From Noviherbaspirillum humi (GTDB lineage: Bacteria; Pseudomonadota; Gammaproteobacteria; Burkholderiales; Burkholderiaceae_D), in contig NZ_FZOT01000007.1 in NCBI RefSeq assembly GCF_900188095.1, positions 1 through 64,000 on the forward strand: a DNA stretch of 64,000 nt. Direction: 5' to 3'. Under the pieces are notes generated by a model. The model was not told where the DNA came from. It saw only the letters and a list, made by a program, of their open reading frames with translations, and searched no databases. The translations under genes and the position numbers were made by a program. Below are positions 33,392 to 42,603 of this stretch, piece by piece; within the stretch, counting starts at the first letter, position 1; every line of letters begins with the position of its first letter.

Positions 33392-35626
33392 GTGAATACA
33401 ATAAATAGCCTCGTTTCTAAGGGACTAATTTCCCTTCTCTCCCCTTCAGGGAGCCGGGGCAAGCTATCGGTTTTGTTATTCCATAAGGTGCCTGTACACG
33501 CGGATCCGTTAATACCCGATGAACTTTGCATGGAACAGTTCGAAAATATTCTCGATTTTTTAACAGACACCTGCACTGTTCTACCGTTGTCTGATGGAAT
33601 TAGGCGACTAAAAAATAGAAGCTTACCAAGTCGCGCCGTAGCGCTTACCTTTGACGACGGCTATTGTGAATGGCTAGACAACGTTAGCCCAGCATTACAC
33701 AAAAGGAACTTGCACGGCACTTTTTTTGTCACAACCCAGCAACTTACAGGTACCTCCCTCTGGCATGAACGTATCATTGCCGCTGTAAAAGCTCTGCCAC
33801 GTGATGAACTGATTCTGCCCTATGGATTCGATAGCTTTAAGGCACTACACACGGTTCAACATCGCATTCAACTTGTTAGTCTGCTTCATGAAAGGCTTAA
33901 ATATGCTTCGATCAGCGAGCGAATTACGGCAATCGAACTTCTAGAAAAACAAGCAGCGGGTCCACTGGAATTGCCCAAAAAGTTTACAAAAGAAATGGTA
34001 AGGCAGCTAGCCAGTAAAGGTTTTGAAATCGGCGCTCATACAATTCAGCATCCAATTCTGAACGAATGTAGCCAAGAAGAAGCCAGAAACGAGATCGGCG
34101 GTTCAAAAGAGGTTTTGGAAGAAATCACTAGGGGCAAAATATCATTATTTGCATATCCGAATGGACGCCCGCTGAGAGACTATAACGCTAACCATATCCG
34201 AATTGTGAAAGATTGTGGTTACACGGCGGCGGTGACAACTGGTAGCGGAGCCGCATGTGTGGGTACAGACTTATTTGAATTGCCTCGCATTTCACCATGG
34301 GCTAGTGGGCATAGACAAATCGCTTATCAAATAACCAGGAACCTCGCGAGCGAAGTCAAGAAGTCCCTGCCTTTCCCAATTTTTACTAAAAAGAAGCCCA
34401 GCACAGACGTCCGTTGTCTGCTTATCGCCAGCACCTTTGCGCCGATCCATGGCGGTTCCGCAGTAGTGTATCAAAATATTTGTAAGCATATGCCTACAGG
34501 CAGTATAAGGGTGTTATCCGCTCGCAGGAATTATTTAAACGAACAGGCAATTTCCGGATGGCACGAGCACGATACTAAAGCGTCTTATCCGATTGACAGA
34601 ATAGATCTATTGCGACCTCCAATGGCACCGCCACCGGCAAACGTATTTGTGTCATTGTACCGACTTGTTTTAAAAGATATTCCCCTATACGCCAAGGTAC
34701 TATTTGCAGCTTGCAAAATTGTTCACCACAGCGGCATCAATGTCATTTGTATTGGCGAGCTGGTAACAGGAGGTTGGCTAGCAATAGCATTGAAAAAGAT
34801 TTTTGGCTGCAAGGTAGTTATTTACGTTCATGGCGAGGAAATTACGACTGCTACACCCGGAAGATTGCACGGAAATAGACGGCGCACATATTTGTCAGCA
34901 GCCGACAAGGTTATTGCAGTCAGTTCATTTACGTGTGACTCACTTACTCGATTGATGAAATTACCCGTTTCGTCGCTATGTTTAATACAAAACGGAGTAG
35001 ATACGGATCGATTTTCGCCGGCCGATAAAGACTTTGATATCATTAAAAGATTTGGCCTCGCTGAGAAAAAGATAATTCTAACTGTAGGGCGTCTTGTGCC
35101 TCGAAAAGGTATAGATATGGCTGTAAGAGCAATCAAGCATGTTAAAGAAAGCCATCCAGACATTCATTATTTGATCGTTGGCCAAGGTCAAAGCGAATCG
35201 GAACTGAAAAAAATCATCGAGGAAGAAGGGGTTGCGAATTATGTAACTTTAGTCGGCAATGTGTCGGACGCTGCTTTAGTCAAGTACTTCCAGACGTGTG
35301 ATATCTTTGTCATGCCAAATCGAACGATGCCCGATGGTGACACTGAGGGTTTTGGTCTGGTATTTCGAGAAGCAAACGCATGTAAGAAGCCGGTTATTGG
35401 TGGACGCGCCGGTGGCGCTGTAGAAGCAGTGATAGATGGAGAGACGGGGCTATTAGTCGATGGAAATAGCCCGAAAGATATTGCTGAGGCTTTAGCCCGC
35501 CTGCTAAGTGATTCTGATTTACGTGAGAGTATGGCGCAAAAAGGATTACAGCTTGCACTGGCTCATGATACTAAATCAGTAGCCGAAAAATTCTACAAAA
35601 CTTGTCAGCGCATGCTTCATTCGTAA
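33392..35626 (+). CDS. Fusion protein: polysaccharide deacetylase + GT4 glycosyltransferase
   Basis: A 744-residue two-domain protein starting with GTG at 33392. Residues 1-330 are a NodB/CE4-like deacetylase: TFDDGYCEW (about 86-94, catalytic Asp and metal Asp), HGTFFVTTQ, EIGAHTIQHP (metal His) and FAYPNGRP. Residues 340-744 are a GT4 transferase: CLLIASTFAPIHGGSAVVY, YVHGEEI, IQNGVDTDRFSP, LTVGRLVPRKGIDMAV and DTEGFGLVFREANACKKPVIGG with the EX7E pair. The two domains are usually separate. A single continuous reading frame with no internal stop argues against assembly error. Codon use is clearly AT-richer than the core operon. Confidence 0.85.
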   Translation: MNTINSLVSKGLISLLSPSGSRGKLSVLLFHKVPVHADPLIPDELCMEQFENILDFLTDTCTVLPLSDGIRRLKNRSLPSRAVALTFDDGYCEWLDNVSPALHKRNLHGTFFVTTQQLTGTSLWHERIIAAVKALPRDELILPYGFDSFKALHTVQHRIQLVSLLHERLKYASISERITAIELLEKQAAGPLELPKKFTKEMVRQLASKGFEIGAHTIQHPILNECSQEEARNEIGGSKEVLEEITRGKISLFAYPNGRPLRDYNANHIRIVKDCGYTAAVTTGSGAACVGTDLFELPRISPWASGHRQIAYQITRNLASEVKKSLPFPIFTKKKPSTDVRCLLIASTFAPIHGGSAVVYQNICKHMPTGSIRVLSARRNYLNEQAISGWHEHDTKASYPIDRIDLLRPPMAPPPANVFVSLYRLVLKDIPLYAKVLFAACKIVHHSGINVICIGELVTGGWLAIALKKIFGCKVVIYVHGEEITTATPGRLHGNRRRTYLSAADKVIAVSSFTCDSLTRLMKLPVSSLCLIQNGVDTDRFSPADKDFDIIKRFGLAEKKIILTVGRLVPRKGIDMAVRAIKHVKESHPDIHYLIVGQGQSESELKKIIEEEGVANYVTLVGNVSDAALVKYFQTCDIFVMPNRTMPDGDTEGFGLVFREANACKKPVIGGRAGGAVEAVIDGETGLLVDGNSPKDIAEALARLLSDSDLRESMAQKGLQLALAHDTKSVAEKFYKTCQRMLHS

Positions 35627-35656
35627 TCTATAACGAGTTAAGTAGACTAATAGGTT

Positions 35657-37105
35657 ATGGCATCCATTCGCAAGTCACTCTCGATTCATCTTTTATCGAA
35701 CACCGGCTCAATTGCTATTCAATTTTTGGTAAGTTTGCTTCTAGCTCGCCTTCTGACGCCAAGCGAAATAGGAATCTTCTCAATCACTGTGGTTTTCGTT
35801 AACATTGCCCACATTTTCCGGGAATTTGGTGTTAGCACTTATCTGCAAAGAGAACCCGAATTAAGTCCCGAGAAAGTACAGGCTGCAACTACGGTCGTCC
35901 TTTGTTCCTCATGGACTATTGCGTTGATGCTTTATCTATGTAGTTCGGTCATTGGAAATTGGTTCAAGGAACCACAAATTACTAATGTATTAAAAATACT
36001 AGCAGCTGGGTTTGTTTTCATCCCATTCGGGTCCGTAACGGAAGCGTTACTGACTCGTGAACTCGCTGCTGATAAGCAAGCCATTGTCAATGCAGTTGGC
36101 ATTTTTGCTTTTTCATCCAGCGCTTTGATTTTCGCGTCAATTGGCTTTGGTGCGGAAAGCTTAGCTTGGGCAAATTTCCTAAATATTTTGGCAACTGGAC
36201 TAGCCTATGCTCCATTCAGGCCAAAGCGCTTTCCGGTTTCAATCAAGCTTAGATTCGATAGGAGTGTATTAAGGTTTGGCGCAGGTTCATTAATTTACCA
36301 TTGCGTATGTTCAGTTAATGATGCATTGTCTGATCTCATGCTGGGTCGTTTAGCAAACTCTACTGATGTCGGTCTTATGAGTCGTGCCAACTCTACCGTC
36401 TCAATTTTTTCTTACGTCGCTGGTTCCACTGCAAACTATGGCGCACTATCTTACCTCTCACAGGCGAACCACCGAGGCGAATCAATTATTCCGGTACTGC
36501 GCAAAGCAACCGCAATGTTGACTGGATTAGGGTGGCCTGCATTAGCAGTAACAGCTATCTTTGGTAAAGATTTAGTGAACACCTTGTATGGCACTTCTTG
36601 GTTATCTTGCATTCCAGCCATTACCCCTTTGTCTATCGCAGCTGCAATTTCAATGGTATTTCATTACAGTTCTATCGGAATAACAGCTGTTGGCCATCCC
36701 TATCTACAAGTTTTACCGATAACTGCGCTAGTTATTTTAAGAATAGCTTTCGGATACTGGTTGTTTGATCAGACCTTAGGTTCATTTGCCTGGTCAATTT
36801 GTTATGCGACCATCTTCTCTTTACCCCTCTTTTTTCTACTGCAGCGTCGCGTTCTCCATTATCGTTTCCGAGATTTATATTTGTCGAGTTACAAAAGTTT
36901 TGTAGTCGCTGGTCCTTGCCTTGCAATAACTTATTCCTTAGATCAAATTATCCCGGAGTCTGTTCCTTCCCTTGCCCGTTTGACTATAGTTATTCCTACT
37001 GTGACAGTTATTTGGTGTATTTCCGTTTTTCTTATCAAGCACCCTCTTGCCGTCGAGATTCAAAATGCGATCAGACGTATCAACGCCTTCAAGTTGCAAA
37101 GCTAA
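35657..37105 (+). CDS. Lipopolysaccharide/EPS flippase, Wzx type (copy 1)
   Basis: A 482-residue membrane protein of the oligosaccharide flippase superfamily, with about twelve to fourteen helices. Motifs shared with its paralog at 39374-40834 include LARLLTPSEIGIFS, FREFGVSTYLQREPELS, TRELAADKQA, LMSRANSTVSIF and YLSQANHRGES. It should move the undecaprenyl-linked repeat unit across the inner membrane. The ATG at 35657 has a weak upstream site. Base composition is much more AT-rich than copy 2, despite obvious similarity through the whole length. Confidence 0.9.
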   Translation: MASIRKSLSIHLLSNTGSIAIQFLVSLLLARLLTPSEIGIFSITVVFVNIAHIFREFGVSTYLQREPELSPEKVQAATTVVLCSSWTIALMLYLCSSVIGNWFKEPQITNVLKILAAGFVFIPFGSVTEALLTRELAADKQAIVNAVGIFAFSSSALIFASIGFGAESLAWANFLNILATGLAYAPFRPKRFPVSIKLRFDRSVLRFGAGSLIYHCVCSVNDALSDLMLGRLANSTDVGLMSRANSTVSIFSYVAGSTANYGALSYLSQANHRGESIIPVLRKATAMLTGLGWPALAVTAIFGKDLVNTLYGTSWLSCIPAITPLSIAAAISMVFHYSSIGITAVGHPYLQVLPITALVILRIAFGYWLFDQTLGSFAWSICYATIFSLPLFFLLQRRVLHYRFRDLYLSSYKSFVVAGPCLAITYSLDQIIPESVPSLARLTIVIPTVTVIWCISVFLIKHPLAVEIQNAIRRINAFKLQS

Positions 37106-37206
37106 CCGTCAAGTAGCGGTTTAAGAACAAAATCTAATTTACCTATGTTGCCATACAAGCACGTACATTCAGCATGCCGGATTGGAGACTTTGGGAGCAA
37201 AGTTAT

Positions 37207-38220
37207 ATGTTTAACTTGAGTAGCCGAAGAATATTAATCAGTGTACTTAACTGGAATTGCAGTGAGGCGACCGCCGCCTGCGTCCGCTCGATATTATCGC
37301 TCGACAACGCTGGCAACCATCAACTCGATCTCGTAGTAATTGACAATGGCTCGAACGCGCCAGATTGGGCGCGCCTGCGCAGCAACATCGCCGGTTTGCC
37401 TTTGACTCTGCTTCGCAACGAAGTCAATCAAGGCTTCGCAGGTGGCCATAACTTATCGCTCAAGCGCGCGATCGACACCAGTGCCGACTACGCGTGGCTG
37501 GTCAACAGCGACGCGATCGTCAAGCCGGCTTCGCTAGACCAGCTAGTGACGTTGATGGACACCGATCCGGAATGCGGTGCGGCATCGCCAGTGATTCTCG
37601 CGCTGGAGGACGAAAGCTTGATAGACTTTTGCGGGGCCCGTCATGATTGGGAAGCGCAAGCATCGGTAAGCTCCACTTCGATCGAGGCGACTCGTCAGAT
37701 GGAAGCCCTCTACCGGCGAGACATGTGGCTGATGGGCGCCGCACTGTTCCTGCGTGTAGCGGCTCTGCGCAAAGTGGGCTTGCTCGACGAAGCGTATTTC
37801 GCCTATTTTGAAGATAACGACATCTGCGCACGCCTGTCAGCGGAGGGTTGGTACTGCAGGATGGCTTACGATGCCGTAGTCCTACATAGTCACCCGCGCC
37901 TGCGGATGAGTGATAAGGGCGCTTATTACTTTTACCTGATGGCAAGGAACTCTTTTAAGTTCTGGTACCATCACACGCCGCCGCCCTTTCGCCACATGCT
38001 GCGACTGAAGTTAATCGACCGAGCGATCCTGGTTGCCAACCGGCTGCGCAACAGTGGCTACTACGCTAAAAGCGATGCCTGCCTGCTCGGCGTGTACGAT
38101 GGCCAGATTGGGCGCACGGGCGCCTGGGACCTCCAACGCAAGGTGCCGTGGATCGTCAAAGCGCTACGCCGCCTATTGTGGCGCAACCATTCCCTCCACT
38201 TCCGGCCTGGGGACGCCTGA
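37207..38220 (+). CDS. Glycosyltransferase family 2 protein
   Basis: A 337-residue GT-A transferase. It opens LISVLNWNCSEATAACVRSIL, then VVIDNGSN, NEVNQGFAGGHN and the metal-binding region LVNSDAIVK. DMWLMGAALFLRVAALRKVGLLDE and AYFEDNDICARL are typical of the rhamnosyltransferase-like GT2 group. Start 37207 (MFNLSS) is preferred to 37174 because GGGAG precedes it. From here GC content rises again relative to 33.4-37.1 kb. Confidence 0.85.
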   Translation: MFNLSSRRILISVLNWNCSEATAACVRSILSLDNAGNHQLDLVVIDNGSNAPDWARLRSNIAGLPLTLLRNEVNQGFAGGHNLSLKRAIDTSADYAWLVNSDAIVKPASLDQLVTLMDTDPECGAASPVILALEDESLIDFCGARHDWEAQASVSSTSIEATRQMEALYRRDMWLMGAALFLRVAALRKVGLLDEAYFAYFEDNDICARLSAEGWYCRMAYDAVVLHSHPRLRMSDKGAYYFYLMARNSFKFWYHHTPPPFRHMLRLKLIDRAILVANRLRNSGYYAKSDACLLGVYDGQIGRTGAWDLQRKVPWIVKALRRLLWRNHSLHFRPGDA

Positions 38221-38273
38221 GCCGTCTGTCCATCCCTTTCCACTAACGTCAAGCTCAGCATGGCGGGTAGACA

Positions 38274-39215
38274 ATGAGCCAAAAACAACCAACATTCTCG
38301 GTCATTATTCCGAACTACAACAATGGCGCGACCTTAGGACGCGCCATCGAGTCAGTACTGGCGCAGACTTATCCTGCCAAGGAAATCATCTTGATCGACG
38401 ACGGCTCAAGTGACGATTCGGCCGTGGTGGCGGCGACCTTTGGCAATAGAATTCGCTACGTGCGTCAGCAGAATGCCGGTGTCTCTGCCGCGCGCAACTA
38501 CGGAGCGCGCCTAGCGAGTGCCGAGTGGCTGACATTCCTTGACGCAGACGACGTCTACCTTCCGGAACGACTGGCCGCGCATGCGCGCTGGATCGCGCGC
38601 GAGCCGGACGTCGATTTCTTGTTTGCTGATCAGGAGTACCAGCGGCCGGACGGCAAGTTGCTGCGGCGCGCGATAGATTCTTCGGCCAGCGGGCGTAGCT
38701 TACTGGCGCAACACCCCGACCGGACCGAGATTCCAATAACACAAGCCGATTTCGAGCAGTTCATCGCCGATGGCTTTGCAGAAATTCGCACGTTGTCGGT
38801 GCCGCGTGCGACTTTTCTCAAACTTGGAGGCTTCCCGTTCGATCACAGGATTGGCGAGGACCTATACTTTTTCATTCGCTTATGCGCAGTCAGCCGTAAG
38901 GGTGGCGTAATCAACGTTCCGTTAGCGATTTATTACATTTATCCAGAGAGCGTACTCCGCAAAGATCCGCTGGGGGCGCAGCGCGCCTACGTAGCTACCC
39001 TTGAATCGCTTGCGGCAGAACTGCGCACTGCACCCCATGGGCTGCGCCGCGGCTGGCGCGCTAAGGTGCGCCATGGGAGGTTGAGTTTGGCCTACATGTA
39101 TTTACGCATGGGCTGCAAAAGCGAGGCATTGGCGGCAGTCACACCGCTGTTACTGCGTAATCCGTCGTTTGAGTCTCTGCGCGACGTTGTTTCAATTATA
39201 CGGGGCATGCCTTGA
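38274..39215 (+). CDS. Glycosyltransferase family 2 protein
   Basis: A 313-residue GT-A transferase with the classical GT2 opening FSVIIPNYNNGATLGRAIESVL, LIDDGSSDDS, RQQNAGVSAARNYG, LDADDVYLPERL (DXD-type metal site) and the acceptor-side GEDLYFFIRL. It adds one sugar of the repeat unit; specificity is unknown. It lies 53 bases after the preceding GT2 gene. Confidence 0.87.
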   Translation: MSQKQPTFSVIIPNYNNGATLGRAIESVLAQTYPAKEIILIDDGSSDDSAVVAATFGNRIRYVRQQNAGVSAARNYGARLASAEWLTFLDADDVYLPERLAAHARWIAREPDVDFLFADQEYQRPDGKLLRRAIDSSASGRSLLAQHPDRTEIPITQADFEQFIADGFAEIRTLSVPRATFLKLGGFPFDHRIGEDLYFFIRLCAVSRKGGVINVPLAIYYIYPESVLRKDPLGAQRAYVATLESLAAELRTAPHGLRRGWRAKVRHGRLSLAYMYLRMGCKSEALAAVTPLLLRNPSFESLRDVVSIIRGMP

Positions 39216-39373
39216 GTGGACAAAAGTTCTTAGGCATAGGGTTGTGCGAGACATCACTTTGCAGATAGTAAAAATTTAAAACCTCGAAACTTCCTAGCTA
39301 ACAGCAATGCCAATCGACACCTTATGCAGCACCGCGGCGTACAGCCGGGCATCTAGAAAAGCGTGAACCGTCC

Positions 39374-40834
39374 ATGACCAATCTGCGTCGCTCCCTAATA
39401 ATCAACTTCTTCTCGTCGTCGGGTGCCGCGCTAATGCAGTTCTTCGTCAGCGTGGCACTCGCACGCATGCTCAGCCCACGCGAGATTGGCGTGTTCTCAA
39501 TGACCGCGGTGTTCGTGACCGTGGCGCACATGTTCCGCGATTTTGGCGTTGCCAATTACATCCAACGCGAACCAAACTTGACATCGGACAAGATCCGTTC
39601 AGCAATCGGAGTAATGTACACTACATCTTGGTCGCTGGCGCTAATCATGTTCTTGACCAGTCCCCTGCTTGCCACTTGGTTCCACGAACCGGGCATGGTA
39701 CCTGTCATGCGCGTGCTCGCGCTGGGCTTCGTGATTGTTCCATTTGGCTCGCTTACCCACTCGATGCTGATTCGTGAACTCGCTGCGGATAAGCAAGCCT
39801 ACGTCACTGCAGCTGGAACCATCAGCTATTGCGTCAGTTGTCTAATCCTTGCAGCGTTCGGCTTTGGCACGATGAGCTTGGCGTGGGCTAACCTTATCAA
39901 CATCTGCACCTGCGCCTTGGCTTACGTTCCGTTGCGCCCGAAAGAAATGCCGTGGCTGCCCTCATTGCGCCATTGGCGCGAAGTCGTGCATTTCGGTATT
40001 GGCTCCATGATGACCAATTGCGTCGATGCAATTAACGGCGTGATACCAGACACTCTACTGGGCAAGCTAGGTGGCGCACATCACGTCGGACTATTCAGCC
40101 GCGCAAACTCTACCGTCTCTATATTCAATTATGCTGCCGGCAACACAATCACTTATGGTGCGGTGTCTTACCTCTCCCAAGCCCATCATCGTGGCGATTC
40201 TCTAGTTCCGGTGCTGCGCCGCGCCACAAGGCTTCTAACCGGCATTGGTTGGCCCGCCTTTGCCCTCTCGGCGGTGCTAGCGCGTGACTTGGTTGTAACA
40301 TTGTACGGCCCCAATTGGGCCGACAGCGCGCCAGCGGTAGCACCGCTGGCAATGGCGGCCGCCATCACTATGCTATTCCAGTACACACCAAGCGGCCTGA
40401 CCGCGGTAGGCCGACCCTATCTAGGCGCGCTGCCGCTGACGGCTGTCCTTTTTAGCCGGATCGCTTTTGGCTACCTACTGTACGACGGCTCGCTGGTCGG
40501 GTTCGGCTGGGCCGTCTGCTTGGCAACCGCAGCTTCGGGTCCGGTGCAAATTTATCTGCAGAGCCGTTATCTGAACTTTAGTCTGCGCGATTTGTGTAGT
40601 GCAATAACGCCCAGCGTCGTGGTCACGTTCATCTGCCTGCTAACCGGCAAGACCTTCCAATTATTATTACCACAAACGACGCCAGCGATTGTTCGACTGC
40701 TGTTGATTGGGCCGCCAATGGTTGCAGTTTGGTACGTTGCCTTGCACATCGCCGGGCATGAACTGGCCGGCGAGGTGAACCAACTTGCTAGAGGCTTCAA
40801 GACCCGACTAGGGCGTCTAGTGCGCTTGACGTAA
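39374..40834 (+). CDS. Lipopolysaccharide/EPS flippase, Wzx type (copy 2)
   Basis: A 486-residue membrane protein clearly paralogous to the protein at 35657-37105. Matching motifs are LARMLSPREIGVFS, FRDFGVANYIQREPNL, IRELAADKQA, LFSRANSTVSIF, YLSQAHHRGDS and TAVGRPYLGALP. About half of all residues appear identical by eye. Unlike copy 1 it has GC-rich codons. Having two Wzx-type proteins suggests either two repeat-unit types or a partial cassette replacement with a leftover copy. Confidence 0.9.
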   Translation: MTNLRRSLIINFFSSSGAALMQFFVSVALARMLSPREIGVFSMTAVFVTVAHMFRDFGVANYIQREPNLTSDKIRSAIGVMYTTSWSLALIMFLTSPLLATWFHEPGMVPVMRVLALGFVIVPFGSLTHSMLIRELAADKQAYVTAAGTISYCVSCLILAAFGFGTMSLAWANLINICTCALAYVPLRPKEMPWLPSLRHWREVVHFGIGSMMTNCVDAINGVIPDTLLGKLGGAHHVGLFSRANSTVSIFNYAAGNTITYGAVSYLSQAHHRGDSLVPVLRRATRLLTGIGWPAFALSAVLARDLVVTLYGPNWADSAPAVAPLAMAAAITMLFQYTPSGLTAVGRPYLGALPLTAVLFSRIAFGYLLYDGSLVGFGWAVCLATAASGPVQIYLQSRYLNFSLRDLCSAITPSVVVTFICLLTGKTFQLLLPQTTPAIVRLLLIGPPMVAVWYVALHIAGHELAGEVNQLARGFKTRLGRLVRLT

Positions 40835-41185
40835 CAGTACCATTTGCTGGCAATGCATTACCCTTTGTCGATCAGTCGCGGCACGATCTATCCAGGTGCC
40901 ACGTCGGCAAAACGCAACTGAATTCAAAACTCCTGGCATCCGAGATGCCGATCAATTTTACCGTCTGAGAAACTGGCGCATTCCGCGGCAGACTCATTAA
41001 CATCGACACACGGCGTTTTTTCTCTTTTCTGTACTTCAGGATGTCATTTCTCTTCTCCTCTAAAGTGTATAAAGGTACATCTATTGGAGGCGTCAACCAT
41101 TTTGACGGAGAAAAATGGACAAAACCTTAAGGACGATAGACATATACTAATAGTTGTATTAACCTTAAGAAAATGAGGGGATGCT
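40835..41185. other. 351-base AT-rich spacer before the acyltransferases
   Basis: No gene recognised. A 74-codon minus-strand frame (40872-41096) begins with TTG and has no family features. Two near-identical stretches, AACCTTAAGGA and AACCTTAAGAA, lie about 35 bases apart just upstream of the next gene. TATACT between them could be a -10 element, but without a good -35. The spacer marks the junction between the flippase and acyltransferase blocks. Confidence 0.35.
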
Positions 41186-42277
41186 ATGCATTGGCTTAAA
41201 GAGAAATTTGAACTGTCACGTGGTCAGATCAATTTGCAACCAATGGAAGGAATGCGTGGCTTCGCGGTTTTACTTGTTTTTATGGTCCATTACGCCACGC
41301 TGGTAAAGCCGTGGATTCGCGAAGATACATCGGTCCATTCTTTGTTGGAGGCTTTACATACGATTGGTAATGCCGGGGTCGATCTTTTCTTTGTACTAAG
41401 CGGTTATTTGATTTATGGCTCCCTACTCGCTAGAAAGCAGACTTTCTTCGAATTCATAACACGCCGAATACAGCGGATTTATCCTACCTTCATTGCCATC
41501 TTCGTTGTTTATCTAACATTGCTTGCTTTTTTTCCGGCGGAGAGCAAAATTCCGAAGGAAGGAGCAATACTATATTTAGTCCAAAATTTCCTGTTGCTTC
41601 CGGGACTATTTCCAATTGAGCCCTTGATCACCGTCGCATGGTCGCTAAGCTATGAAATGTTTTATTACCTAGTAATGCCGGTGACCGTGACGGTAATCGG
41701 TCTTCGGTCACGCGGCCGCATATGGCGTATTTGCTTTATTAGTACGGTAGCGATTGTGACGACGAGTTACTGTGTTTTATTCAGCGGGCCCATCCGGCTG
41801 AATATGTTTATAGTAGGCATCTTGTTATATGAGTCAATCAAAAGCGGTCAGATAAGGCAGTCCAGTGGACTAATGGCACTATTGGCGCTAACGAGTGCAT
41901 TGTTTGCGACGCTCATGCACGGATATATTGAGATTGGCTTTATGTTTGTGGGGTTTTATCTATTCTGTCTCCATTGCTTTCTCCATCCGACTGACTGGCT
42001 AGCTCGAGCATTTAGCTGGGCGCCAATGCGGTTGTTAGGAAATATGAGCTATTCATATTACTTACTCCACGGGCTAGCACTTAAGGCCGGTTTCCTCGTA
42101 CTGTCAAAATTTAAGATTACTCAAGGAGAAATTCTATTTTTTGGATTATTACCAGTGATGTTCGCACTAACAATAGGAGCGTCGGTCGTCCTTTTTCTAG
42201 TAATCGAGCGACCTTTGTCGCTGACACCAGTTAGGAATACCAAAGAGCCAATCCCCCAAGCAGCACAATCCAGTTAA
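41186..42277 (+). CDS. Acyltransferase family 3 protein (OafA-like, no SGNH domain)
   Basis: A 363-residue integral membrane acyltransferase with about ten helices. Motifs are EGMRGFAVLLVFMVHYA (catalytic His), DLFFVLSGYLIYGSLL, FITRRIQRIYPTFIA, AWSLSYEMFYYLV and LGNMSYSYYLLHG. Family members move an acyl group, often O-acetyl, onto sugars at the membrane. GAGGGG precedes the ATG. It is one of three such proteins in 5.5 kb. Confidence 0.88.
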   Translation: MHWLKEKFELSRGQINLQPMEGMRGFAVLLVFMVHYATLVKPWIREDTSVHSLLEALHTIGNAGVDLFFVLSGYLIYGSLLARKQTFFEFITRRIQRIYPTFIAIFVVYLTLLAFFPAESKIPKEGAILYLVQNFLLLPGLFPIEPLITVAWSLSYEMFYYLVMPVTVTVIGLRSRGRIWRICFISTVAIVTTSYCVLFSGPIRLNMFIVGILLYESIKSGQIRQSSGLMALLALTSALFATLMHGYIEIGFMFVGFYLFCLHCFLHPTDWLARAFSWAPMRLLGNMSYSYYLLHGLALKAGFLVLSKFKITQGEILFFGLLPVMFALTIGASVVLFLVIERPLSLTPVRNTKEPIPQAAQSS

Positions 42278-42603
42278 AGGCCGGCTTTCTAAAGATTTGC
42301 ACTCTATACCATTGCGCTATCACTTCGTTGTAATGAATGGAAAATTTTATCGGTACATTAACTAACTTCGCAGAATTGAAGTGACAGACTTTAGTAGATC
42401 TGCTTTAAGATTACTTCCGATTTTATTTCACTTTTTATGGCTTTTATTCGCGAGTTCTTTAACTTAGTGTGTTAATTACATTGAGGCTAATAAAGTACCT
42501 ATTTGCAAACTCCACTTTATTTTCTTCAAGAGATAATTGCAGAATCTCAACATTCTGAATGTAATAACATAGCACTGCCAAAAATTTGTATTATCCGCAA
42601 AAA
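42278..42603. other. 326-base AT-rich spacer
   Basis: Mostly A and T with short direct and inverted repeats. No reading frame or hairpin terminator stands out. It may carry the promoter for the next acyltransferase gene, but no confident -35/-10 pair was found. Confidence 0.3.

Noticed and set aside
40872-41096. 74-codon minus-strand frame in the flippase-acyltransferase spacer
   Set aside because: It needs a TTG start and has no ribosome-binding site and no family features.
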